Notes: generated from the letters alone by a model not told the origin. Positions 1-6,107 are shown, counted from the first letter of the stretch. The stretch: 7,133 nt of DNA from an uncultured Halomicronema sp. (GCA_937897665.1 CALCPB010000468.1:1-7133); one strand, 5' to 3'. Translations and numbers: made by a program.

Positions 1-251
1 GGGAGATCGAGAAACTGCTGAGCGGCGGTTTCAATTTTTTGGAGCTGGCCTAGGGCGCGACCGCAGGGGAAGCCGTACTTAGCTTGGACGCGATCGCTGG
101 CAATTTTCAGTGATTCCTGAGAACGCTGAAGAAAATCAGCCACGGTATAGGTTTCGCCGGGTTGAAAGTATTTTTTGACGATGAGCGACGGAGAGTAGCA
201 GGTTTCCTGCTGGCCGTTGGGCCATTGAATTTGAAAGTGAATTTCGGGCAT
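1..251 (-). CDS. MSMEG_0570-family nitrogen-starvation response protein, C-terminus cut by window edge
   Basis: An open frame runs on the minus strand from the ATG at 251 to the window edge without a stop, giving 83 residues. The protein starts MPEIHFQIQWPNG and continues with a charged middle, including QPGETYTV (residues 30-37), and a conserved-looking KYGFPCGRALGQL segment (58-70). This matches what I know of the MSMEG_0570 family, small proteins of roughly 95-100 residues found only with the Nit1 cluster, so only about a dozen residues should be missing. No enzymatic motif is visible; Cys18 and Cys63 are the only cysteines seen. It lies 72 nt downstream of the glycosyltransferase on the same strand and is probably the last gene of the operon. 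No clear Shine-Dalgarno precedes the ATG; the leader is C/A-rich. The biochemical role is unknown. The family call rests on sequence resemblance plus context. Confidence 0.82.
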   Translation of the reverse strand, partial: MPEIHFQIQWPNGQQETCYSPSLIVKKYFQPGETYTVADFLQRSQESLKIASDRVQAKYGFPCGRALGQLQKIETAAQQFLDL

Positions 252-323
252 GGCGGTAAAAGAGTGGGTGTGGGTGTGTTGAGTGGTTTGGGGGCAAGAG
301 CCGGTGGCAGCTACGGGGCGGCT

Positions 324-1460
324 TTAGGGCGGCATCACTAACTGGTGATACAGGGTCAGATGCATCTCGGCGGAGGTGCGCCAGCGGTAGCGCTGGATCA
401 GGGACGGGCCGCTGGTGACGAGGCGCTGGGTGATCGTTGGGTCAAGAACCTGCTGTAGGGCGGTGGCGATCTGGCTCACTTCTGGCTCCACCAGCAGCGC
501 CGTCTCGTCCGACAAAAACTCGGTAAATGGCGGTTGGTTAGAGGTTACCACCGGCAGCCCTGACGCGATCGCTTCTAGCACCACGAGCCCCCAACCTTCT
601 TGAACTGAGGGAAAGACGAAGGCATCCGCTAGCCGGTATAGGGCCGGCAGGTCGGCATCAGGCACCACTCCCGGCAGCACCAGCGCCCCCTCAGGCAGAG
701 GTTGGGCCAGGGCCATGAACTGCTGGCGATAGTTGCGGTAGTCGAACAGGGTCGCGCCCCCGGCAATGACGAGCTGTGCGTTAGGCACGTGGGCTTGCAC
801 CTGACAGAACGCCTTGAGCAAGGCAATGGAATTTTTGCGGGGCTCAATGCCGCCAACCGTTAGGTAAATTGGCTGGCCAGTGAGTCCGTAGTTCTCAGCG
901 ATCGCCGATTCTGTGCCATTCGGCTGGGGCGAAAAGCGATTGCTGACGCCGTTGATCACCCGATGGGCCGTGATGCCATACTCCTCGTGCAACGCGGTCT
1001 GCCACAGGTCGCTGACACACAGGCAGCGGTCTGGCTGAAAAATGGATTTTTCTTGGCAGTCGCGCAGGTAGGGACTGGTGAAAGCCTCGATGTGGTGAAC
1101 GGTACGCACAAAGTGAGGAATGTCGCCCTCTGCTCGGAGCTGGGCCAAAGCATTAGCGCTGAGGCAGTCCTGGGCGTGATAGAGGTCGTAGGAATTTTGT
1201 TGAAGATGCTGCCGAAAGAACTGCACAAATTCACCAATGCGCTGCTGCACGAGCTGATCAGTGCCTCCTTTGCAGGGGCTAGCGGGGATGGCCGTCGCGG
1301 CAAAAGTCACGCTGCGGTGGAAGCCTTGACCGTCTTTATCCAGCGCAAAAACATGGGGCCGGTGCCCCAGATCTGCCAGAGCCTGGGCCAGCTCTAGCGT
1401 GTGAATCACGCTGCCGCGAGGCTTGGTGGCATAGGTCAGTAGGGCAATCCGGAGTGACAT
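324..1460 (-). CDS. MSMEG_0565-family GT4-type glycosyltransferase
   Basis: This 378-residue protein has the two Rossmann domains of a GT-B glycosyltransferase, family GT4. The N-terminal acceptor domain opens with RIALLTYATKPRGSVIHTLE; the G16-S17-x-x-H20 turn is equivalent to the GGxxxH loop of GT4 enzymes. The C-terminal donor domain starts near residue 197 (IYLTVGGIEPRKN), with R208 and K209 in the usual phosphate-binding place. It also carries the E-x7-E signature at E288-E296 (EGWGLVVLE). There is no signal peptide or membrane segment, so it is cytoplasmic. Length and context fit the MSMEG_0565 family that accompanies Nit1 clusters. It would transfer a sugar from a nucleotide-sugar donor; donor and acceptor are unknown. 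The ATG at 1460 overlaps the stop of the upstream AIR-synthase-like gene by one base (TAATG), implying translational coupling. The stop is TAA at 326-324. Confidence 0.93.
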   Translation of the reverse strand: MSLRIALLTYATKPRGSVIHTLELAQALADLGHRPHVFALDKDGQGFHRSVTFAATAIPASPCKGGTDQLVQQRIGEFVQFFRQHLQQNSYDLYHAQDCLSANALAQLRAEGDIPHFVRTVHHIEAFTSPYLRDCQEKSIFQPDRCLCVSDLWQTALHEEYGITAHRVINGVSNRFSPQPNGTESAIAENYGLTGQPIYLTVGGIEPRKNSIALLKAFCQVQAHVPNAQLVIAGGATLFDYRNYRQQFMALAQPLPEGALVLPGVVPDADLPALYRLADAFVFPSVQEGWGLVVLEAIASGLPVVTSNQPPFTEFLSDETALLVEPEVSQIATALQQVLDPTITQRLVTSGPSLIQRYRWRTSAEMHLTLYHQLVMPP

Positions 1461-2473
1461 TACTGTTCGCCCTGAGTGTTGTCAATCCGAGCATCTCTGG
1501 GACTGAAGCCGGTCAGTGGCGTGGCCAGATCCCACAGCAGCCAACGCTCAGCCTGGTGCTGCAGCCACACCTGTGACCCGTTGGTCACAGTACCCACCCG
1601 TTGGCAGGCCAGATCATGGGGGGCAAACAGGGCCTTGACCTGGGCCTCGTGAGCGGGTGGCACGCTGAGTAAAAAGCCAAAGCTGGGGAAGCTGGTGAGC
1701 CACCGGTCTAACGATATTCCCGATACTCCAGTGGGGCTGGGCACCTGATCGAGCGCCAGTGTGGCGCCCACGCCCGAGGCTTCGGCTAGCATCAGCAACG
1801 TACCGGCCAAACCCCCCATGCTGATATCTTTACCGGCGTGGCACAGGCCAGTTTGGGCCAGTTTGGGCAGCAGCGCTAAGTGCTGGCGCAGCTGAGCGGG
1901 TTCGGCTGCTGTCGCCGCGTTCCAAAAGGGGTAGTCACCGTAATACTGCCCAGACAGGTTAACGACCATCATCAGCGCATCCCCCGGCTGGGCCGTGAAG
2001 CTGGTGATCAGCTGCTGCGCTTGGCCCAGCACCGCTACGGCCAAGCCGTTGTAGGGGCTGTGGCAGTTGGTGTGGCCGCCCACGATGGGCACGCCGTAGA
2101 CCCGCGCCGCCGCCGTGAGACCAGCCCACAGTGGCTGGCTAATCTTTTCCGATTGGCTCCACAGCGCATCGACCACTGCGATGGGCGTGCCTCCCATGGC
2201 GGCAATGTCTGACAGGTTTACCATCACGGCGCACCAGCCAGCAAACCAGGGTGACTCGTTCACGAGCTGGGGCCAGATGCCCTCTGCCGCCAGCAGTAGG
2301 TAGCGATCGCCATCCGGTACGGCAGCACAGTCATCCCCCAAACGAATGGGCTCGCTGGTGACGCCTTGGGCGTACTGGCCGATGGCTGTAGCCGCCGTCT
2401 GAATATCGCGCTTGCCCAGAATGCTCAGGGAGCTCTGGAGCGAGGTGACTAAAGTCGTTAGATCGACTTCCAC
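1460..2473 (-). CDS. Sll0787-family AIR-synthase-like (PurM/SelD/ThiL fold) ATP-binding protein
   Basis: Starting from the GTG at 2473, this is a 337-residue member of the superfamily that includes PurM, SelD, HypE and ThiL, which phosphorylate or activate a substrate with ATP. Visible signatures are LGDDCAAVP (45-53, Mg-ATP loop with the Asp pair D47-D48), NLSDIAAMGGTP (86-97), VGGHTN (131-136) and GKDISMGGLAGTL (214-226). The frame stays open to an ATG at 2668, but that stretch lies inside the acetyltransferase gene and reads as unstructured shadow sequence. The first plausible start after that gene's stop is the GTG, leaving 5 nt between the genes. No good Shine-Dalgarno precedes it, so coupling to the upstream gene is likely. 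It is too divergent and in the wrong context to be purine-pathway PurM. The role is presumably activation of a pathway intermediate; the substrate is unknown. Confidence 0.9.
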   Translation of the reverse strand: MEVDLTTLVTSLQSSLSILGKRDIQTAATAIGQYAQGVTSEPIRLGDDCAAVPDGDRYLLLAAEGIWPQLVNESPWFAGWCAVMVNLSDIAAMGGTPIAVVDALWSQSEKISQPLWAGLTAAARVYGVPIVGGHTNCHSPYNGLAVAVLGQAQQLITSFTAQPGDALMMVVNLSGQYYGDYPFWNAATAAEPAQLRQHLALLPKLAQTGLCHAGKDISMGGLAGTLLMLAEASGVGATLALDQVPSPTGVSGISLDRWLTSFPSFGFLLSVPPAHEAQVKALFAPHDLACQRVGTVTNGSQVWLQHQAERWLLWDLATPLTGFSPRDARIDNTQGEQ

Positions 2474-2478
2474 TGGTG

Positions 2479-2991
2479 CTAGGCAACCTGCTGGTTGGGT
2501 AAGGTCGGGCGAGGTTGGCCGGTCGGCGGGTAAAAGGCCAAGTCGGCCTCCATCAGGTGGTGGGGACGATCCACAATGTCGAGTTGCTCTAGGCTCTGCC
2601 AGTGCAGCCGGGTAAAGAAGCGGACGTTTTGCAGTTGGACGGTGGCCAGAAAGCGATCGCACCCCCAAGTGTTGGCCGTAGTCACTGCTTTTTGGATCAG
2701 GCCCTTGCCAATGCGCCCAACCCGCCGAAACTCAGGATGCACGCCCAGACGGCCCCCGTACCAGAGGCGAGGCTGTGTTTCGTAAATGCGCACGACCCCT
2801 ACCACCTGGTCGGGCTGGGCGGACTGGTGGGCAATGGCCACGATGGGATAAGCCACGGTATCGAGGTCATCGCGATCGTGCTGCTCAAACAGCTGCTGCT
2901 CGTCGCAAAAAATCGCTTGGCGCAGTCGAAAATAGTCGGCCCGGTCGGCCTCTGACAGGGCAAGCTTAAAGCTATAGGTGCGTTTGGTCAT
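2479..2991 (-). CDS. MSMEG_0567/Sll0786-family GNAT N-acetyltransferase
   Basis: This 170-residue protein has the GNAT fold. The acetyl-CoA-binding motif A is clear at residues 82-99 (LGVHPEFRRVGRIGKGLI), with R89/R90, G92 and G95 forming the pyrophosphate loop. Upstream are the F28-C29-D30-E31-Q32 segment and VVGVVRIYE (63-71), and downstream the C-terminal strand containing RFFTRLHW (124-131). Members of this family occur next to, and in mycobacteria are fused to, an AIR-synthase-like domain; here the two are separate genes 5 nt apart. It would acetylate an amine, probably a pathway intermediate, in the cytoplasm. The start at 2991 fits the family N-terminus, but the leader is pyrimidine-rich and lacks a Shine-Dalgarno. 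The gap to the radical SAM gene is 53 nt. The last 15 residues are Pro/Gln-rich and probably unstructured. Confidence 0.93.
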   Translation of the reverse strand: MTKRTYSFKLALSEADRADYFRLRQAIFCDEQQLFEQHDRDDLDTVAYPIVAIAHQSAQPDQVVGVVRIYETQPRLWYGGRLGVHPEFRRVGRIGKGLIQKAVTTANTWGCDRFLATVQLQNVRFFTRLHWQSLEQLDIVDRPHHLMEADLAFYPPTGQPRPTLPNQQVA

Positions 2992-3044
2992 GGTGAGTGG
3001 ATGGCGGGTCTGAGCTAATGGTGAGAAAGGAAGTGGGGAGGAGT

Positions 3045-4130
3045 CTAGTCATTTTCAAAGAGGGACAGGGCAGAACAGGAACCGCGCTTGGCACAGCCTG
3101 CTTTCATGTCACTGGACAAGAGATTGGCCTGGTTGAGCTGTTGCCCGATGGTCTGATATAGCTCGTACATAAATTCGCTGCTGGGGGCAGGGTGCTGGGC
3201 CAGCGGAGTTCCCACGATGGGGACAAACGGCACGACAAAGGGATAAACCCCCAGAGCAATCAGCTGTTCGCTGACGGTCAGCAAGGTTTCTTTGCTGTCG
3301 CCTAGCCCCGCTAGCAGGTAAGTGCTGACCTGCCCCCGGCCAAACACCTTGACGGCGGCGGCAAAGGCCTCGAAATAGTAGGACAGCGGCACTTTGGCCT
3401 TGCCGGGCATGATCGCGGCCCGCACGGCGGGGTCGGCGGCCTCTAGGTGCATGCCCAAGCTATCTACCCCGGCGGTGTGCAGCCGCTCAAACCAGCGAAA
3501 GTCGTCGGGGGGTTCGCACTGGGCCTGCAGCGGCAGGTCAACTCGGGCGCGAATGGCCGTTGCACAATCAGTGAGGTAAGCCGCGCCCCGGTCGGTGACG
3601 TTGGGCGTGCCGGTGGTCATAATCATGTGCTCGACGCCGTCTAGCCGCACGGCAGCTTCGGCCACCTCGGCGAGCTGCGCGGGTGTCTTTTGGGCAATGG
3701 TGCGATCGGCCGCTAGAGACTGACCGATAGCGCAGAACTGACAGGCCGTTTTGCGGTTTTCGTAGCGGATGCAGGTCTGTAGAACGGTGGTCGCGAGGAC
3801 GTTGCGACTATGGAGCAGGGCAATTTTCCAGTAGGGAATGCCGTCATCAGTAGTGAGCCCGTAAAAGCGTGGCTGATGGGGAAAATCGAGGGTGGCAATG
3901 GGCTGCTGATCTTTGACCAGCAGATGTTCGCCCGTAGGCGTCGAGCGCAGGGAGTAGGGCGACTGTGCCGCGCCGTCGGTGTAGACCGGCACCATCACGG
4001 TGGTTTCGCCCAGGGTAATGGCTTTGTGATCTGACGGTCCTGCGCCGCCTTTACGCCCTGAGGCCCCAGTTTCGGAGACCAGATTGAGCCCCTGGGTTTG
4101 GAGTTCGGTAATGATCTGTTGTGAGTTCAT
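3045..4130 (-). CDS. MSMEG_0568/Sll0785-family radical SAM protein
   Basis: This 361-residue enzyme belongs to the radical SAM superfamily with an unusual cluster motif. The three presumed [4Fe-4S] ligands are C120, C130 and C133, spaced Cx9Cx2C (CIRYENRKTACQFC), instead of the usual Cx3Cx2C. Supporting features are the RKGGAGP stretch (26-32) typical of this family, MTTGTPNVTDRG (171-182) in the SAM-binding GGE-like position, LQAQCEPPDD (201-210), LGMHLEAADPAVR (225-237) and LLAGLGDS (272-279). The C-terminus carries a cysteine pair, C346 and C352, that could bind a metal or second cluster. The reaction is unknown; chemistry would start from a 5'-deoxyadenosyl radical. The start at 4130 has no evident Shine-Dalgarno and sits 96 nt after the nitrilase stop, behind a strong hairpin. 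Family assignment is confident; function is not. Confidence 0.95.
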   Translation of the reverse strand: MNSQQIITELQTQGLNLVSETGASGRKGGAGPSDHKAITLGETTVMVPVYTDGAAQSPYSLRSTPTGEHLLVKDQQPIATLDFPHQPRFYGLTTDDGIPYWKIALLHSRNVLATTVLQTCIRYENRKTACQFCAIGQSLAADRTIAQKTPAQLAEVAEAAVRLDGVEHMIMTTGTPNVTDRGAAYLTDCATAIRARVDLPLQAQCEPPDDFRWFERLHTAGVDSLGMHLEAADPAVRAAIMPGKAKVPLSYYFEAFAAAVKVFGRGQVSTYLLAGLGDSKETLLTVSEQLIALGVYPFVVPFVPIVGTPLAQHPAPSSEFMYELYQTIGQQLNQANLLSSDMKAGCAKRGSCSALSLFEND

Positions 4131-4152
4131 AGGACGTCAATAAGACAATAGG

Positions 4153-4178
4153 CACGTCAGGCAACGGGGCCTGACGTG
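4153..4178 (-). repeat. Perfect 10-bp inverted repeat between nitrilase and radical SAM genes
   Basis: The arms CACGTCAGGC (4153-4162) and GCCTGACGTG (4169-4178) are exact reverse complements around a 6-nt loop. In the minus-strand transcript this gives a GC-rich hairpin 23 nt upstream of the radical SAM start. No run of U follows on either strand, so it is not a standard intrinsic terminator. It could be an mRNA-processing or stabilising element setting nitrilase versus downstream expression, or a protein site: ACGTCA also occurs at 4134-4139. The structure is directly visible; the role is inference. Confidence 0.8.
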
Positions 4179-4226
4179 AAAGAGACTGTGAAGATGTTTT
4201 TGCAAGGCTAGAAAAGCAAGAGCAGC

Positions 4227-5276
4227 CTATAGCAAGCTCGGTACCGATGCAGCCGAGTCGAGGGGCGTGGGTTGATCCTCGGGGTTGGGTTCGGAAGGGA
4301 CTGCAGGCGGAGCGTCGGATGCTGGACTGTTGATCGGGCTGCTGGTCGAGCCGCTGATCGGGCTATAGGCCGTGTTGTTGAGTTGGAGCTGCAGCAGATC
4401 CGGGCGGGCGTAGTGCCCGACTGAGTCCATCATGCGCTTGCGCTTGGTGATGAGGGAGAAATCAAGATCCGCGATCGCGATGCCTTCCCCTTCCCGAATT
4501 GGCTCACACAGATGCACCCCTTCAGGACTAATGATGGTGGTGTAGCAGCCGCCTCGCAGCACCTTCTGCAGGGCCTCGGTGGGCGCGATCGCCGCCACCT
4601 GCTCCGGCGTCAGCCAGCCGGTGGCATTCACGACAAAGCAGCCGGACTCTAGGGCATGGTGCCGCAGTGTCACTTCCGTCTGCTCCGCAAAAATGTTGCC
4701 CACCATCGACCCCGGAAACTGGGCGCAGTGAATCTCTTCATGGCCTGCCATCAGACTGTAGCGGGCGAGGGGATTGTAATGTTCCCAGCAGGCCAGAGCG
4801 CCAACCCTACCCACCGCCGTTTCCCAGACCTGCAGGCCACTACCGTCACCCTGCCCCCACACCATGCGCTCATGGTAAGTGGGGGTGATTTTTCGCCGCT
4901 TCAGTAAACACTGACCATCGGTATCAAAGATGAGCTGGGTGTTATAGAGTGAGCCGTGATCGCGCTCATTTACTCCCAGCACCACCACCATTTGATGGGT
5001 TCTGGCGGCCCGGCTCACCGCTGCCGTTTCCGGCCCTGGTACAGTCACCGCCTCCTCGTAGAGCTTCATGTGCTCTTGACCCATCAGCACCGGCGGCAGC
5101 ACAAACGAAAAGTAGGGGTAATAGGGCACAAATGTTTCAGGAAAAACCACCAGCGAAGCGCCCTCAAGGGCTGCCTCGTCAATCGCCTGCAATACCTTAT
5201 CCATCGTCCCCGAGCGGCTATGCAAGACTGGTGATAGCTGCACTGCAGCCGCCCTCACCATTTGAGTCGCGTCCAT
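4227..5276 (-). CDS. Nit6803/Nit1-type nitrilase (Sll0784 family)
   Basis: This 349-residue protein belongs to the carbon-nitrogen hydrolase superfamily, nitrilase branch 1. The catalytic residues are all visible: E47 in [15 protein letters not shown]129 in [12 protein letters not shown]163 in [12 protein letters not shown], and the additional conserved E136. Nitrilases convert R-CN plus two waters to R-COOH and ammonia through a thioimidate on the cysteine. Synechocystis Nit6803 acts in vitro on aliphatic dinitriles and aromatic nitriles, and related Nit1C enzymes have been linked to cyanide use. The CWE context separates it from aliphatic amidases. The last ~45 residues are Ser/Pro-rich and probably disordered. 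The start at 5276 is preceded by a strong Shine-Dalgarno. It is the second gene of the NtcA-controlled operon, 39 nt after the Sll0783-type gene. The natural substrate in this pathway is unknown. Confidence 0.96.
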   Translation of the reverse strand: MDATQMVRAAAVQLSPVLHSRSGTMDKVLQAIDEAALEGASLVVFPETFVPYYPYFSFVLPPVLMGQEHMKLYEEAVTVPGPETAAVSRAARTHQMVVVLGVNERDHGSLYNTQLIFDTDGQCLLKRRKITPTYHERMVWGQGDGSGLQVWETAVGRVGALACWEHYNPLARYSLMAGHEEIHCAQFPGSMVGNIFAEQTEVTLRHHALESGCFVVNATGWLTPEQVAAIAPTEALQKVLRGGCYTTIISPEGVHLCEPIREGEGIAIADLDFSLITKRKRMMDSVGHYARPDLLQLQLNNTAYSPISGSTSSPINSPASDAPPAVPSEPNPEDQPTPLDSAASVPSLL

Positions 5277-5281
5277 ACTTT

Positions 5282-5288
5282 CCCCCTT
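5282..5288 (-). promoter_or_regulatory. Strong ribosome binding site of the nitrilase gene
   Basis: The minus strand reads AAGGGGG followed by 5 nt (AAAGT) and then the ATG at 5276. It is the best Shine-Dalgarno in the window; most other starts here have none, so the nitrilase may be translated more strongly than its neighbours. It also fixes the nitrilase start. Confidence 0.8.
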
Positions 5289-5315
5289 GTGCGGCCTCTG
5301 CCGGTTACCAGCTTT

Positions 5316-5798
5316 CTACATCGTCCAAGTGTCGAGAATGAATGCGCCATCCTTACGGTGCATCAAGACGATGTCGAGGACGTCGAGCGGGTTGATTGGC
5401 GTGATGCCAGGAATCAGCGAAGGCTCGCCGTGGCCGTAGAGGGCCTGGAGCGCAAACCGACAGGCGTAGACCTTGCCGCCTTCTTCCATCACTTTGATCA
5501 GCTGGTTGTTCATCGCCAGATGGCCGGGGAACGCTTCATCGCCAATCTTAGGGAAGCCGCGCTGTACGCCCAACGTCACACCAGGACCGTAGAGCAGCAC
5601 TGAGGTCTCGAATCCTTTACGAATCAGGCGAGTGGCCTGTAGTAGGTTGACCAGACCAATGGAGCCTTCAAAGGCGACGGTGTGAAAAGTGACTAGGGCT
5701 TTTTCGCCAGGCTCTGCCTGCACATCGGGAAAGACTTTTTCTTCGTATTCAACAAATAAGTCGCCGGTCTGATGGGCCGGGGTGGTTACTTCAGGCAT
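5316..5798 (-). CDS. Sll0783/MSMEG_0572-family nitrogen-starvation response protein
   Basis: Read from the ATG at 5798 this is 160 residues ([15 protein letters not shown]...). The frame can be extended two codons to a TTG at 5804, but a GAGAG ribosome site lies 9 nt before the ATG and only 3 nt before the TTG, so the ATG is preferred. The body resembles the small alpha/beta DsrE-type fold: a first strand and helix with [20 protein letters not shown] (39-58), [10 protein letters not shown] (65-74), and a Gly-rich turn into a strand ending at a cysteine, [11 protein letters not shown] (107-117, Cys112). In Synechocystis the homologue Sll0783 is strongly induced by nitrogen starvation and its loss reduces polyhydroxybutyrate accumulation. 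The molecular activity is unknown. It is the first gene of the minus-strand operon, about 24 nt from the predicted transcription start. Confidence 0.94.
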   Translation of the reverse strand: MPEVTTPAHQTGDLFVEYEEKVFPDVQAEPGEKALVTFHTVAFEGSIGLVNLLQATRLIRKGFETSVLLYGPGVTLGVQRGFPKIGDEAFPGHLAMNNQLIKVMEEGGKVYACRFALQALYGHGEPSLIPGITPINPLDVLDIVLMHRKDGAFILDTWTM

Positions 5799-5807
5799 GT
5801 TCAATCA

Positions 5808-5812
5808 CTCTC
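5808..5812 (-). promoter_or_regulatory. Ribosome binding site choosing the ATG start of the Sll0783-type gene
   Basis: The minus strand reads GAGAG, then 9 nt, then the ATG at 5798. The alternative TTG at 5804 would be only 3 nt away, too close for normal initiation, so this site decides in favour of the 160-residue product. Confidence 0.6.
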
Positions 5813-5829
5813 AAGATGAATTTGGTAGC

Positions 5830-5871
5830 ACCATAGGCGGGCTCCCGCCGCTTTCTCGTATCTGTTGCTAC
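5830..5871 (-). promoter_or_regulatory. NtcA-activated promoter of the Nit1 operon
   Basis: The minus strand carries GTAGCAACAGATAC (5871-5858), a perfect GTA-N8-TAC NtcA box. Exactly 22 nt downstream is TATGGT (5835-5830), matching the TA-N3-T -10 element of class II NtcA promoters, which have the box in place of a -35. Placing the box centre at -41.5 predicts a transcription start near 5823, giving a leader of about 24 nt. NtcA activates such promoters under nitrogen limitation with 2-oxoglutarate and PipX. Synechocystis sll0783-sll0787 are known to be induced this way, so both sequence and precedent agree. Confidence 0.92.
5836..5849. repeat. GC palindrome filling the NtcA/-10 spacer
   Basis: GGCGGG-CT-CCCGCC (plus strand) is a perfect 6-bp inverted repeat with a 2-nt centre, immediately abutting the -10 hexamer of the operon promoter. 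It occupies 14 of the 22 spacer bases. A protein bound here would block RNA polymerase, so it could be a repressor operator. The equivalent spacer of the plus-strand promoter lacks it. The role is inference. Confidence 0.6.
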
Positions 5872-5886
5872 AGAGTCAGAAAGCCT

Positions 5887-5910
5887 GACAGTTGGGACAG
5901 TTAGGCAGTT
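5887..5910. repeat. Three near-identical heptamers upstream of the operon promoter
   Basis: The plus strand shows GACAGTT (5887-5893), GACAGTT (5896-5902) and GGCAGTT (5904-5910), with start-to-start spacing of 9 and 8 bp. They sit 15 bp upstream of the operon NtcA box, in the usual place for an accessory activator site. No known consensus is matched with confidence. Confidence 0.5.
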
Positions 5911-5943
5911 TGGTTGGGAGTCCAGAGAGCGATATTTTGGCCT

Positions 5944-5967
5944 AAACCTGTCTAAAAGTGCAGGTTT
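5944..5967. repeat. Inverted repeat AAACCTG-N10-CAGGTTT
   Basis: Two perfect 7-bp arms (5944-5950 and 5961-5967) lie 10 nt apart between the two NtcA promoters, 64 bp upstream of the flavoprotein NtcA box. The size and spacing suit a dimeric transcription factor better than an RNA structure, because the site lies upstream of both predicted transcription starts. The factor is unknown. Confidence 0.5.
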
Positions 5968-6031
5968 CGCATTCGAGCTGAGTCGATCGCGGGCAGTCGC
6001 GCCTGTCTCTCGAACGAGGTTTCGGGTTTTA

Positions 6032-6073
6032 GTAGTGACTGATACAGGAAGCCTGAGATGACCTTTCTATGGT
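6032..6073 (+). promoter_or_regulatory. NtcA-activated promoter of the flavoprotein gene
   Basis: The plus strand reads GTAGTGACTGATAC (6032-6045), a perfect GTA-N8-TAC box, followed after exactly 22 nt by TATGGT (6068-6073). This is the same architecture and the same -10 hexamer as the divergent operon promoter. The predicted start is near 6080, giving a leader of about 66 nt before the ATG at 6146. It implies that the oxidoreductase is co-induced with the operon on nitrogen limitation. The match is exact; activity is inferred. Confidence 0.9.
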
Positions 6074-6089
6074 GGCAAGCACGAGGGTG

Positions 6090-6107
6090 ATCAGGGTTTT
6101 GCCTGAT
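6090..6107 (+). other. Small hairpin in the flavoprotein leader
   Basis: ATCAGG (6090-6095) and CCTGAT (6102-6107) pair around GTTTTG, with a possible extra G-U pair outside. It lies within the predicted 5' leader, 38 nt before the start codon. A run of six T at 6128-6133 is too far away for a terminator. It may affect mRNA stability or be incidental. Confidence 0.4.

Noticed and set aside
963..1397. 144-residue open frame on the plus strand
   Set aside because: It is the antisense of the glycosyltransferase, with no ribosome site or recognisable domain; long antisense frames are common in GC-rich genes.
1460..2473. Purine-biosynthesis purM
   Set aside because: Shared superfamily motifs only; the position between GNAT and glycosyltransferase genes of the Nit1 cluster identifies the Sll0787 family instead.
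2474..2668. Extended N-terminus of the AIR-synthase-like protein from the ATG at 2668 (402 residues)
   Set aside because: The extra 65 residues lie entirely within the acetyltransferase gene, are rich in Arg/Pro/Gly with no domain, and would precede the known family N-terminus; the GTG at 2473 fits better.
4153..4178. Intrinsic terminator after the nitrilase gene
   Set aside because: The stem is strong, but neither strand has a T-run following it, and the downstream genes belong to the same conserved cluster with no obvious promoter of their own.
4949..5341. 130-residue open frame on the plus strand
   Set aside because: It is Pro/Ser/Arg-rich, antisense to the nitrilase start, and has no domain or promoter.
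5799..5804. TTG start giving two extra residues on the Sll0783-type protein
   Set aside because: The GAGAG ribosome site would be only 3 nt away from the TTG; the ATG at 5798 has 9-nt spacing.
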